Of a stretch of DNA of 64,000 nucleotides, positions 20,059 through 31,454 are shown in pieces. Below the pieces are notes generated by a model. It searched no databases. It saw only the letters and a list, made by a program, of their open reading frames with translations, and had not been told where the DNA came from. Position numbers and translations under genes: made by a program. The stretch is from Zeus faber (Eukaryota > Chordata > Actinopteri > Zeiformes > Zeidae): positions 2,314,539 to 2,378,538 of the forward strand of contig CAUIJY010000075.1 of assembly GCA_960531495.1 (NCBI GenBank), given 5' to 3'. Each line of letters begins with the position of its first letter. The first letter of the stretch is position 1.

Positions 20059-20602
20059 CTAACCTCCCGTTAATTAGGGCCTGGAAGACCGCTGGGGCAT
20101 TTGACAGCCCAAAGGGCATAACAAGGTACTCAAAGTGACCGAGCGGGGTGTTAAAGGCAGTCTTCCACTCGTCCCCTTTGCGGATGCGGACCAGGTGGTA
20201 AGCGTTGCGGAGGTCCAGCTTGGAAAAGTGGGTGGCCCCCTGGATGGGGACGAAGACTGAATCCATCAGGGGCAAGGGGTACTTGTCTTTGATCGTGATA
20301 TCGTTCAGTCCCCTGAAATCGACGCAAGGACGGAGGGTCTTGTCCTTCTCCGCAACAAAGAAGAACCCTGCGCCTAGCGGAGAAAACGAGGGACGAGTAA
20401 TCCTGGCAGCGAGAGAGTCGCGGATGTGAGTCTCCATGGCCTCCTGTTCAGACCGGGAGACGTTATACAGGCGACTGCAGGGGAGGGGGGCGCCTGGCAG
20501 GAGGTTGATTGCGCAGTCATAGGGGCGATGACGTGGTAAGGAGCGGCCGGAGCGTAGCCCTACCGAGGAGTCGCCCTCTCGTGGCCGGACCGGGCAGGTG
20601 GC
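20059..20602 (-). pseudogene. pol: Gypsy reverse transcriptase N-terminal half
   Basis: Minus-strand frame in the same phase as gag. It begins with '[15 protein letters not shown]' and '[18 protein letters not shown]' and continues '[17 protein letters not shown]', '[12 protein letters not shown]', motif A '[15 protein letters not shown]' and motif B '[15 protein letters not shown]'. It then stops short at the LTR junction, so the catalytic YLDD motif, RNase H and integrase are all gone. Protease is also missing: the distance from the zinc-knuckle region to this RT start is about 100 bases instead of several hundred codons. Classification as Ty3/Gypsy RT is secure; enzymatic activity is impossible. 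Confidence 0.9.
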
Positions 20603-21550
20603 TCAGAGGTGTCCCAGCCGACCGCAATACAGAGAGGCACCGGTCTGTAGGCGGCGTGCTCGCTCCTCTGGGTAGATCCGGGAGCGACCAAGCTGCATTG
20701 GCTCGGCATCGGAGAGAGTCGGGGGACTTGTGCGGCGCCCAAGAGTAGCGGGCGCTGGAGACTGGGGCGTGGCCGCCCAGGCGGGAGGCACGGACTGGAG
20801 GCTCGCCCCCTCCCTCTCGCGATGGCGCTCCCGTAGCCGGTTGTCCAGGCGGATTGAGGTCTCCACTAGTTGGTCCAGGTCCGTGGGCTCGTCCCGCCGT
20901 GCCAGCTCGTCCCGCAACTCGTCGTTCAGGGCACGCTGGAACACGTCCTGCAGGGCTCCGTCATTCCAGCCGCTTTCCGCGGCTAGAGTCCGGAACTCGA
21001 CGACGAGGGAGGCGACGCTACGGGAACCCTGGCGGAGGGAGAGGAGTCTTCTGGCGGCCTCCTTGCCGCAAACTGGGTGGTCGAAGACTCTCCTCATTTC
21101 GCGGGTAAACAGATCGTAGGAGAGACTCACGGGACCCCCCTGACTCCAAACCGCGGAACCCCAGCCGAGAGCCGCCCCTCTCAGGCAGGAGATGAGGAAC
21201 GCGATGTGGGCACTATCGGAGTCGTACGACGACAGCCGCTGTTGGAAAACCACCGCGCACTGCACAAGGAAGGCGCGGCAGGTGCCGAAATCGCCGTCGT
21301 AAGGCGCTGGAGCCGGAACGTGGGGCTCAGGGGGAACGAGAGAGGCGCTGGGAGCCCTGGTGGGGGAAGGAGGGCAGGTCGGAGGAGCAGGGGAGGCCAC
21401 GGGGGCCGGAGGGCCCTGCAGGCTGCTGACGGCCGCAGAGATGGTCCGGAGGTGTTCCGCGATGTCCCGGAGGACCCGGTCATGTTGCCCAAGCAACACT
21501 CCTCTGTCCCGGAGTGCGCGGCGGAGCCCTTCTGTGTCGGCTGGGTCCAT
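20603..21550 (-). pseudogene. gag: Gypsy gag polyprotein
   Basis: Starts at ATG 21550 ('MDPADTEGLRRAL'), 22 bases inside the 5' LTR, and is open for 315 codons to TGA 20605-20603. A coiled-coil-like N-terminus ('GQHDRVLRDIAEHLRTI') is followed by a Pro/Ala-rich linker and the retrotransposon gag core ('DSAHIAFLISCLRGAALGW', 'FTREMRRVFDHP', 'LRQGSRSVASLVVEFRTLA', 'DELRDELARRDEPTDLDQL'). The terminal zinc knuckle is damaged: 'SLYCGRLGHL' keeps one Cys and the His, the first Cys appears replaced, and the stop falls before the last Cys. Without that TGA the frame would run on into RT. Confidence 0.88.
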
Positions 21551-21571
21551 GTTTTCCTGGCCAGACCGTAC

Positions 21572-22074
21572 TGTCACGACCCGAACAGGGAGGAACCCAA
21601 ACGCACGACACAGGGACACGGGAGGCAGGCAAGGGATGTTTATTAACTGGGACGGTGGAGCTGGCCGGGGGGACCTGGTCGGGAGGGGATGGAGCAGGGC
21701 AGGGCAGGGACGATGATGACCAGGAGATGGGGTCCAGGATCCGGGTGGAGAGACGGGGAACCAGGCTGGGTGGAGAGTCCTGGTCGACAAGCGGAGACAG
21801 ACAGGTGAAGGGAAGGCGAGACAACAAGACATAAACTAGGAACTTGGAACTGGGAACTGGGAACTAGGAACTAGGAACTAGGAACTAGGAAGGGAGCCAA
21901 TCGCGATGCAACTCGGGGAAAGCTAGTTGACGGTCTGGCAAGGAATGGCTAGGAAGCTGGGGCTAAATACAGTGCGGGTAATTGATCCCAGGTGTGTGCA
22001 ATTGGGTCTGAGTAGGGAGCTGCAGATGGGGCAAGGGCGGCCTCTAGTGGCGCTGGGAGGCCGTGGGCCTAACA
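21572..22074 (-). repeat. Gypsy 5' LTR, complete
   Basis: 503 bp, TG...CA on the minus strand (TGTTAGGCCC ... GTCGTGACA). An AATAAA sits on the minus strand near 21640. The region 21840-21893 is a run of GGAACTNGGAACT units. It is directly followed on the minus strand by the gag leader. Confidence 0.9.
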
Positions 22075-22079
22075 TGTAC
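22075..22079. other. Target site duplication, right copy
   Basis: TGTAC directly after the LTR terminus AACA; pairs with 19666-19670. Confidence 0.75.
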
Positions 22080-22098
22080 GGGTACATTTATTCCTGTG

Positions 22099-22101
<3 letters not shown>

Positions 22102-22136
<35 letters not shown>
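22102..22136. repeat. (TG)n microsatellite
   Basis: About 17 TG dinucleotides next to the Gypsy element. Confidence 0.95.
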
Positions 22137-22137
<1 letters not shown>

Positions 22138-22261
22138 ATGTACGCATGTGTGTGTGGGTGTTGGGAGGATTGGTCATGTGAATGTGTGTGGGGTGGGAGG
22201 GGAGAGATGCAAGTGTGTATGGCATTTAATCCATAGGACAAATGATTTTTTTAAAGTGACT

Positions 22262-24062
22262 AGTACTCATTTTTTTTAAATCTTTCTTTCAATCTTTGTT
22301 TCTTTCAATCTTATTTTCAATCTTTCTTTCAATCTTATCATAGAACAATAAACACAATGGGGTTGTGCTGATGTTAATGGATCAACCTTTCTTTCGTTCT
22401 CCTTTATTTCAATCGTTCTTTCAATCTTTCTTTCAATCTTTCAATCTTTCTTTCAATTTTTCTTTCTTTCTTTCAATCTTTCTTTCAATCTTTCTTTCAT
22501 TCTTTCTTTCAGTCTTTCAATATTTCTTTCAATCTCTCTTTCAATCTATCTTTCAATCTTTCTTTCATTCTTTCTTTCAGTCGTTCAATCTTTCTTTCAA
22601 TCTTTCTTTCAATCTTTCTTTTTTCAATCTTTCTTTCAATCTTTCATTCTTTCTTTCATTCTTTCTTTCAATCTTTCTTACTTTCAATCTTTCTTTCTTT
22701 CAATATTTCTTTCAATCTTTCTTTCAATCTTTCTTTCATTCTTTCTTTCATTCTTTCATTCTTTCTTTCAATCTTTCTTTCTTTCAATCTTTCTTTCAAT
22801 CTTTCAATCATTCAATCTTTCTTTCATTCTTTCTTTCAATCTTTCTTACTTTTAATCTTTCTCTCTTTCAATATTTCTTTCAATATTTAAATCTTTCTTT
22901 AAATCTTTCTTTCAAAATTTCAATCTTTCTTTCAATCTTTCTTTCAATCTTTCAATCTTTCAATCGATCTTTCAATCTTTCATTCAATCTTTCAATCTCT
23001 CTTTCATTCTTTCTTTCAATCTTTCAATCTTTCTTTCAATGTTTCTTTCAATCTTTCATTCTTTCTTTCAATCTTTCAATCGTTCTTTCAATCTTTCTTT
23101 TATTCTTTCTTTCAATCTTTCATTTTTTCAATCTTTCTTTCAATCTTTCAATCTTTCTTTCAATCTTTCATTCTTTCTTTCAATCTTTCAATCGTTCTTT
23201 CTTTCAATCTTTCAATCTTTCTTTCATTCTTTCTTTCAATATTTCAATCTTTCAATCTTTCTTTCATTCTTTCTTTAAATCTTTCAATCTTTCTTTCATT
23301 CTTTCTTTCAATCTATCTTACTTTCAATCCATCTTTCTTTCAATATTTCTTCCAATCGTTCAATCTTTCTTTCATTCTTTCTTTCAATCTTTCTTTTGTT
23401 ATTTCTTTCAATCTTTCTTTCAATATTTCTTTCAATCTTTCTTTCTTAAATCTTTCTTTCAATCTTTCTTTCAAACTTTCAATCATTATTTCAATCTTTC
23501 ATTCTTTCCATTTTTCTTGCAATCTTTCTTTCAATTGTTTAATCTTTCAATGTTTCTTTCATTCTTTCTTTCAGTCTTTCAATCTTTTTCTCAATCTTTC
23601 TTTCATTCTTTCTTTCAATATTTCAATCTTTCAATCTTTCTTTCATTCTTTCTTTAAATCTTTCATTCTTTCTTTCATTCTTTCTTTCAATCTATCTTTC
23701 TTTCAATATTTCTTCCAATCGTTCAATCTTTCTTTCATTCTTTCTTTCAATCTTTCTGTCGGTCAATCTTTCTTTCAGTCTTTCTTTCAATCATTCAATC
23801 TTTCAATCTTTCCTTCAATATTTCTTTCTTTCAATCTTTCTTTCAATCTTTCTTTCATTCTTTTCTTCAGTCGTTCAATCTTTCTTTCAATCTTTCTTTT
23901 TTTCAATCTTTTTTTCAATCTTTCTTTCATCCTTTCTTTCAATCTTTCGTTCAATATTTCTTTCAATCTTTCTTACTTTCAATCTTTCTTTGTTTAAATC
24001 TTTCTTTCAATCTTTCTTTCAATCTTTCGTTCAATATTTCTTTCAATCTTTCTTACTTTCAA
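22262..24062. repeat. TTTC-based degenerate array, segment A
   Basis: Scattered CTTTCAAT words begin near 22280 and become continuous after about 22383. The sequence is built of 4-base words TTTC, AATC and ATTC, with rarer AGTC, GTTC, TTAC and AATA, mostly in one register. + strand G is rare. It ends at the L2 LINE junction (24062/24063). The 430-codon frame through it is a consequence of composition, not a gene. Confidence 0.95.
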
Positions 24063-25417
24063 TCTGAGTCGAGCTAACTCTGAGTCGAGCTCTAGTGCTG
24101 AGGTTGCTGTGTAGTGTATCACTGCTCGTATTGTAGTATTGCAACTTGGACTACTGGATTGACTCTGTACATTTCACTGCTATTTGCTGATCTGCCAACA
24201 AGCTTGTGTTCCAGACACACCCCCTATTCAGGTAAGTCCTCTCTTATGTGGGCGTGCTCTTAGCCAGGTGCAACCCTAATCACACGAGCAGCTGTATTCT
24301 ATCACCTATTTATGGTCCTGCCCTTCAAGCGTTGGCCCATTTGTAGTCGCTCTCGTGTGAAGACGCTCTGTGTAAAGACGCACGTCTACCTCTGCACGTC
24401 AACCGAAGCAAGGACACCGAACAAGGCAAACCTGCCTTCTTTCTCTCACTCCATACAAAGTGTGCTACTACCGCATCCCTACAACTTCAAGGTCACCCAG
24501 AAAGCGTCGTTATACCATACGCCGATGCAATCCGGGTAACCTCAGGTCCCTGCAGCAAACATCTTCTGCAAAGACCTCCTTCTCTGTTGGCTTGTGGAAT
24601 TGTCGATCTGCAGTTAACAAGGCAGACTTCATTTCTGGTCATGCCAACCAACTCTCCTTAGAGCTCCTTGCTCTCACTGAGACATGGATTAAACCGGAAG
24701 ATAGCGCAACCCCGGCTGCACTCTCCACTAACTACTCATTCTCCCACACATCCAGACCATCTGGCCGTGGTGGTGGGACTGGCCTGCTAATTTCCAACAC
24801 ATGGAAATTTAATCCACTGCTGCCTTTAAACAACTTTGCCTCCTTTGAATATCACGCCGTCTTGGTGCTGCTCCGGTGAAAGCCTATGTGGTCGTCATCT
24901 ACCGTCCACCAGGACAACTAGGTGACTTCCTACATGAGCTTGACACCCTGCTGTCATCAATCCCTGAGCACGAGTGTCCCATGCTCGTCCTCGGAGACAT
25001 GAACATTCACTTGGACAGTGCGAGCTCGGCTGACTTCCTGTCTTTGGTTCGCTCGTTCGACCTAAGACAGATCCCGACTCCACCGACTCACAAGGCTGGC
25101 AAAGAGCTTGATCTCATTCTTGCTCGGAGCTGTACCACCGACAACCTATGGGTCACTCCTCTTCATCTCTCTGACCACTTCTTCATCCACTTCAATGTCC
25201 AGCTACCAAAACAACCCCCCACCTCCCCACCCATGGTTACTATCCGCAGCAATCTCCGCAACTTGTCTCCCACCCACTTCTCCTCTGTGCTCTCCTCTTC
25301 TCTTCCACCCCATGGCACTTTCTCCTCTCTGCAGGTTAATGATGCCACTGACTCCCTCTGCTCCACCTTGAGCTCATGTCTGGATATCCTGTGTCCACTA
25401 TCCACCAGACCTGCTCG
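24063..25417 (+). mobile_element. L2-clade LINE, 5' half only
   Basis: Unique-sequence island in the array. About 400-500 bases of 5' UTR-like sequence come first, with an opening duplicated word CTGAGTCGAGC at 24064 and 24080. An endonuclease ORF follows and the copy ends abruptly at 25417 without RT, 3' UTR or tail. It resembles the L2 family in order and motifs. LINEs usually lose their 5' end, so this polarity is unusual. Confidence 0.88.
24575..25417 (+). pseudogene. L2 LINE apurinic-type endonuclease domain, frameshifted
   Basis: Encodes the N-terminal nicking endonuclease of LINE ORF2. Motifs in order: 'VGLWNCRSAVNKADFI', 'LLALTETWI' (catalytic Glu), 'GRGGGTGLLIS', a frameshift at 24876-24879, 'VVVIYRPPGQLGDFL', 'VLGDMNIHLD' (Asp and Asn of the active site), 'THKAGKELDLIL' and 'LHLSDHFFIHFNV' (terminal SDH). 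The frame then runs into the array at 'STRPARI'. All catalytic motifs are visible but the one-base shift and the missing RT make it inactive. L2 assignment is by overall resemblance. Confidence 0.87.
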
Positions 25418-27713
25418 TATTTCAATCTTTCTTTAATTCTTTTTTTCAATCTTTCTTTCTTTCAATTTTTCTATCTTTCAATATTTCTTCCAATCTTTCA
25501 ATCTTTCTTTCATTCTTTCTTTCAATCTTTCAATCTTTCTTTCATTATTTCTTTCAATCTTTCTTAGTTTCAATTTTTCTATCTTTCAATATTTCTTCCA
25601 ATCGTTCAATCTTTCTTTCATTATTTCTTTCAATCTTTCTTTTTTCAATCTTTCTTGCAATCTTTCTTTCAATTGTTTAATCTTTCAATCTTTCTTTCAT
25701 TCTTTCTTTCAATATTTCTTTCAATCTTTCTTTAATTCTTTTATTCTTTCTTTCAAACTTTCAATCTTTCTTTCATTCTTTCTTTCAGCCTTTCAATCTT
25801 TCTTTCAATCTTTCTTTCAAACTTTCAATCTTTCTTTCAATCTCTCTTTCTTTCAATATTTCTTTCAATCTTTCAATCTTTCTTTCATTCTTTCTTTCAA
25901 TATGTCAATCTTTCAATCTTTCAATCTTTCTTTCATTCTTTCTTTCAATCTTTCAATCTTTCTTTAATTCTTTTTTTCAATCTTTCTTTCTTTCAATTTT
26001 TCTATCTTTCAATATTTCTTCCAATCTTTCAATCTTTCTTTCATTCTTTCTTTCAATCTTTCAATCTTTCTTTCATTATTTCTTTCAATCTTTCTTACTT
26101 TCAATTTTTCTATCTTTCAATATTTCTTCCAATCGTTCAATCTATCTTTCATTATTTCTTTCAATCTTTCTTTTTTCAATCTTTCTTGCAATCTTTCTTT
26201 CAATTGTTTAATCTTTCAATCTTTCTTTCATTCTTTCTTTCAATATTTCTTTCAATCTTTCTTTAATTCTTTTATTCTTTCTTTCAAACTTTCAATCTTT
26301 CTTTAATTCTTTCTTTCAGTCTTTCAATCTTTCTTTCAATCTTTCTTTCAATCTTTCTTTCTTTCTTTATTTCAATCTTTGTTTCATTCTTTCTTACAAT
26401 CTTTCTTTCTTTCAATCTTTCTTTCAATCTTTCTTTCAATCGTTCTTTCTTTCTTTTAGTCTTTCTTTCAATCTTTCAATTTTTCAATCTTTCTTTCATT
26501 CTTTCTTTTAATCTTTCAATCTTTCTTTCATTGAATCTTTCAATCTTTCTTTCTTTTTTCAATCTTTCTTGCAATCTTTCTTTCAGTCTTTCAATATTTC
26601 AATCTTTCAATCTTCAATCTTTCAATCTTTCTTTCAATTTTTCTTTCAATCTTTCACTCTTTCTTTCATTCTTTCTTTCAATCTTTCTTACTTTCAATCT
26701 TTCTTTCATTCAATCTTTCTTTCAATCTTTCTTTCATTCTTTCTTTCATTCTTTCTTTCAATCTTTCAATCTTTCTTTCAATATTTCTTTCAATCTTTCT
26801 TACTTTCAATCTTTCTTTCATTCAATCTTTCTTTCCATCTTTCTTTCATTCTTTCCTTCAGTCTTTCAATATTTCTTTCAATCTTTCTTTCAATTTTTCT
26901 TTTTTTCAATCTTTTTTCAATCTTTCTTTCATTCTTTCTTTCAATCTTTCAATATTTCTTTCAATCTTTCTTTCTTTTTTCAATCTTTCTTTCATTCTTT
27001 CTATAAATCTTTCTTTCTTTCAACCTTTCTTTCAATCTTTCAATCTTTCAATCTTTCTTTAATTCTTTTTTTCATTCTTTCTTTCAGTCTTTCAATCTTT
27101 CTTTCAATCTTTCTTTCAATCTTTCTTTCAATCTATCAATCTTTCAATTTTTCTTTCATTCTTTCTTTCAATCTTTATTACTTTCAATCTTTCTTTCAAT
27201 CTTTCTTACTTTCATTCTCTCTTTCTTTCAATATTTCTTTCAATCTTTCAATCTTTCTTTCATTCTTTCATTCCTTCCTTTAATCTTTCTTTCATTCTTT
27301 CTTTCAATCTTTCAATCGTTCTTTCAATCTTTCTTTTATTCTTTCTTTCAATATTTCATTTTTTCAATCTTTCTTTCAATCTTTCAATCTTTCTTTCAAT
27401 CTTTCATTCTGTCTTTCAATCTTTCAATCGTTCTTTCTTTCAATATTTCTTTCAATCTTTCAATCTTTCTTTCATTCTTTCATTCCTTCTTTCAATCTTT
27501 CTTTCATTATTTATTTCAATCTTTCTTTCATTCTTTCAATCTTTCTTTTATTCTTTTTTTCAATCTTTCAATCTTTCATTCAATATTTCTTTCAATCTTT
27601 TTTACTTTCAATCTTTCTTTCTTTAAAACTTTCTTTCAATCTTTCTTTCAAACTTTCATTCTTTATTTCAATATTTCAATCGTTCAATCTTTCTTTCTTT
27701 CTTTCTTTCAATC
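25418..27713. repeat. TTTC-based degenerate array, segment B
   Basis: Same word composition as segment A. It contains internal near-duplicates: the stretch beginning TCTTTAATTCTTTTTTTCAA occurs at about 25430 and 25965, and again at about 28066 in segment C. A block containing TTTCATTGAATC at about 26528 recurs at about 28327. No other feature. Confidence 0.93.
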
Positions 27714-27715
27714 TA

Positions 27716-27934
27716 GGGGACGGTAGCTCAGGAGGTAGAGCTGGTCGTCTTGTAATCTAAAGGTTGCTGGTTCGATCCCAGGCTCCTCCTGCTAGCATGC
27801 TGTAGTGTCCTTGAGCAAGACACTTAACCCCTCATTGCTCCTGATGGCTGCGTCCGTCGGTGTTTGAATAATTGTAAGTCGCTTTGGATAAAAGCGTCTG
27901 CTAAATGACTAAATGTAAATGTAATGTAATGTAA
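27716..27934 (+). mobile_element. tRNA-derived SINE with V-SINE-like core and L2-type tail
   Basis: A complete three-part SINE inside the array. The tRNA-like head has an A box (TAGCTCAGGAGGTAGAGC, 27724) and B box (GGTTCGATCCC, 27769). The central core GTGTCCTTGAGCAAGACACT (27805) resembles the V-SINE core. The tail GTAAGTCGCTTTGGATAAAA (27875) ends in TGTAATG repeats. It runs in the + direction. Target duplications cannot be told from the TTTC words around it. It is a pol III-type promoter relic and not a functional tRNA gene. Confidence 0.9.
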
Positions 27935-30900
27935 TCTTTCTTTCAATCTTTCAATCTTTCTTTCAATATTTCAATCTTTCAATCTTTCTTTCATTCTTTC
28001 TTTCAATATTTCAATCTTTCAATCTTTCAATCTTTCTTTCATTCTTTCTTTCAATCTTTCAATCTTTCTTTAATTCTTTTTTTCAATCTTTCTTTCTTTC
28101 AATTTTTCTATCTTTCAATATTTCTTCCAATCTTTCAATCTTTCTTTTGTTATTCTTTCAATCTTTCTTTCTTTCAATCTTTCTTTCCATCTATCTTTCA
28201 ATCTTCCTTTCATTCCTTCCTTTCAATCTTTCTTTCAATCGTTCTTTCTTTCTTTTAGTCTTTCTTTCAATCTTTCAATTTTTCAATCTTTCTTTCATTC
28301 TTTCTTTTAATCTTTCAATCTTTCTTTCATTGAATCTTTCAATCTTTCTTTCTTTTTTCAATCTTTCTTGCAATCTTTCTTTCAGTCTTTCAATATTTCT
28401 TTCAAACTTTCAATCTTTCTTTCAATCTTTCAATCTTTCAATCTTTCTTTCAATTTTTCTTTCAATCTTTCACTCTTTCTTTCATTCTTTCTTTCAATCT
28501 TTCAATCTTTCAATCTTTCAATCTTTCTTTCATTCTTTCTTTCAATCTTTCAATCTTTCTTTCAATATTTCTTTCAATCTTTCTTACTTTCAATCTTTCT
28601 TTCATTCAATCTTTCTTTCCATCTTTCTTTCATTCTTTCCTTCAGTCTTTCAATATTTCTTTCAATCTTTCTTTCAATTTTTCTTTTTTTCAATCTTTTT
28701 TCAATCTTTCTTTCATTCTTTCTATAAATCTTTCTTTCTTTCAATCTTTCTTTCAATCTTTCAATCTTTCAATCTTTCTTTAATTCTTTTATTCATTCTT
28801 TCTTTCAGTCTTTCAATCTTTCTTTATATCTTTCTTTCAATCTTTCTTTCAATCTATCAATCTTTCAATTTTTCTTTCATTCTTTCTTTCAATCTTTATT
28901 ACTTTCAATCTTTCTTTCAATCTTTCTTACTTTCATTCTCTCTTTCTTTCAATATTTCTTTCAATCTTTCAATCTTTCTTTCATTCTTTCAATCGTTCTT
29001 TCATTCCTTCTTTCAATTTTTCATTCTTTCTTTCAATCTTTCAATCTTTCAATCTTTCTTTCATTCTTTCTTTCAAACTTCAATCATTATTTCAATATTT
29101 AATTCTTTCAATCTTTCTTTCAATCTTTCTTTCAATCTTTCTTTTTTCAATCTTTCTTTCAATCTTTCTTTCATCCTTTCTTTCAATCTTTCGTTCAATA
29201 TTTCTTTCAATCTTTCTTACTTTCAATCTATCTTTGTTTAAATCTTTCTTTCATCCTTTCTTTCAATCTTTCGTTCAATATTTCTATCAATCTTTCTTAC
29301 TTTCAATCTATCTTTGTTTAAATCTTTCTTTCAATCTTTCTTTCAAACTTCAATCATTATTTCAATATTTAATTCTTTCAATCTTTCTTTCAATCTTTCT
29401 TTCAATCTTTCAATCTTTCTTTCAATCTTTCTTTCATCCTTTCTTTCAATCTTTCGTTCAATATGTCTTTCAATCTTTCTTACGTTCAGTCTTTCTTTGT
29501 TTAAATCTTTCTTTCAATCTTTCTTTCAATCTTTCTTTCAATCTTTCCTTCAGTCGTTCAATCTTTCTTTCAATGTTTCTTTTTTTCAATCTTTCTTTCA
29601 ATCTTTCTTTCATCGTTTCTTTCAATCTTTCGTTCAATATTTCTTTCAATCTTTCTTACTTTCAATCTTTCTTTGTTTAAATCATTCTTTCAATCTTTCT
29701 TTCAATCTTTCTTTCAATCTTTCAATCTTTCTTTCAATCTTTCTTTCATCCTTTCTTTCAATCTGTCGTTCAATATTTCTTTCAATCTTTCTTACTTTCA
29801 ATCTTTCTTTGTTTAAATCTTTCTTTCAATCTTTCTTTCAAACTTTCAATCATTATTTCAATCTTTCATTCTTTCCATCTTTCTTGCAATCTTTCTTTCA
29901 ATTGTTTAATCTTTCAATCTTTTTTTCAATCTTTCTTTCATTCTTTCTTTCAATCTTTCTGTCCGTCATTCTTTCTTTCAGTCTTTCTTTCAATCATTCA
30001 ATCTTTCAATTATTCTTTCTTTCAATCTTTCTTTCAATCTTTCTTTCATTCTTTATTTCAATCTTTGTTTCATTCTTTATTTCAATCTTTCTTTCAATCT
30101 TTCTTTCAATCTTTCTTTCTTTCTTTCAAACTTTCAATCTTTATTTCAATCTTTCAATCTTTCAATCTTTCTTTCAATCTTTCAATCTTTCTTTCATTCT
30201 TTCTTTCAATATTTCAATCTTTCAATATTTCTTTCATTCTTTCTTGCAATCTTTCAATCTTTCTTTCAATCTGCCTTTCATTTTTTCTTTCAGTCTTTCA
30301 ATCTTTCTTTAAATCTTTCTTTCAATCTTTCTTTCAAACTTTCAATTTTTATTTCAATCTTTCAATCTTTCAATCTTTCTTTCAATCTTTCAATCTTTCT
30401 TTCATTCTTTCTTTCAATATTTCAATCTTTCAATCTTTCTTTCAATCTTTCTTTCATCCTTTCTTTCAATCTTTCGTTCAATATTTCTTTCAATCTTTCT
30501 TACTTTCAATCTTTCTTTGTTTAAATCATTCTTTCAATCTTTCTTTCAATCTTTCTTTCAATTTTTCTTTCATCCTTTCTTCCAATCTTTCGTTCAATAT
30601 TTCTTTCAATCTTTCTTACTTTCAATCTTTCTTTGTTTAAATCTTTCTTTCAATCTTTCTTTCAAACTTTCAATCATTATTTCAATCTTTCATTCTTTCC
30701 ATCTTTCTTGCAATCTTTCTTTCAATTGTTTAATCTTTCAATCTTTTTTTCAATCTTTCTTTCATTCTTTCTTTCAATCTTTCTGTCCGTCATTCTTTCT
30801 TTCAGTCTTTCTTTCAATCATTCAATCATTCAATCTTTCTTTCTTTCAATCTTTCTTTCAATCTTTCTTTCAATATTTCTTTCTTTCTTTCAATCTTTCT

Positions 30901-31454
30901 TTCAATCTTTCTTTCAAACTTTCAATCTTTATTTCAATCTTTCAATCTTTCAATCTTTCTTTCAATCTTTCAATCTTTCATTCATTCTTTCTTTCAATAT
31001 TTCAATCGTTCAATCTTTCTTTCATTCATTCTTTAAATCTTTCAATCTTTCTTTCATTCTTTCTTTCAATCTATCTTACTTTCAATCTATCTTTCTTTCA
31101 ATCTTTCTTTCATTCTTTCTTTCAATCTATCTTACTTTCAATCTATCTTTCTTTCAATATTTCTTCCAATCGTTCAATCTTTCTTTCATTCTTTCTTTCA
31201 ATCTTTCTTTTGTTAATTCTTTCAATCTTTCTTTCAATATTTCTTTCAATCTTTCTTTCTTTAAATCTTTCTTTCAATCTTTCTTTCAAACTTTCAATCT
31301 TTATTTCAATCTTTCAATCTTTCAATCTTTCTTACATTCGTTCTTTCAATCTTTCTTTAATTATTTCTTTCATTCTTTCTTTCAGTCTTTCAATCTTTCT
31401 TTAAATCTTTCTTTCAATCTTTCTTTCAATCTTTCAATCTTTCTTTCATTCTTT
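27935..31454. repeat. TTTC-based degenerate array, segment C (pre-HOR)
   Basis: Continuous array with a recurring local block of about 90-180 bp containing TTTCATCCTTTCTTTC, TCGTTCAATA and TTTGTTTAAATC, seen at about 29170, 29255, 29440, 29740, 30450 and 30570, and also next to the LINE at 23930-24060. Copies vary in spacing and substitutions. Confidence 0.92.

Larger units (their letters stand above)
19671..22074 (-). mobile_element. Internally deleted Ty3/Gypsy LTR retrotransposon
   Basis: Minus-strand element with a 5' LTR (21572-22074), gag, a fused fragment of RT and a shortened 3' LTR (19671-20058), flanked by a 5-bp TGTAC duplication. Two internal deletions are inferred: most of protease between nucleocapsid and RT, and everything from mid-RT through RNase H, integrase and the start of the 3' LTR. 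It could only have moved with help, or was deleted after insertion. The gag N-terminus 'MDPAD' and the RT sequence fit the vertebrate Gypsy class that includes the sushi-like elements. Confidence 0.9.

Noticed and set aside
21077..21646. 189-codon plus-strand Arg/Gly-rich frame
   Set aside because: Antisense shadow of the GC-rich Gypsy gag, which is supported by motifs on the minus strand.
22365..23657. 430-codon frame rich in Phe/Ser/Asn/Leu, and many similar ones to 60800
   Set aside because: Explained by G-poor TTTC repeats lacking stop codons. No domain, start context or conservation of frame between repeat copies.
27716..27790. Functional tRNA gene
   Set aside because: A and B boxes are present but the stem pairing is poor and the sequence continues into a SINE core and L2-type tail.
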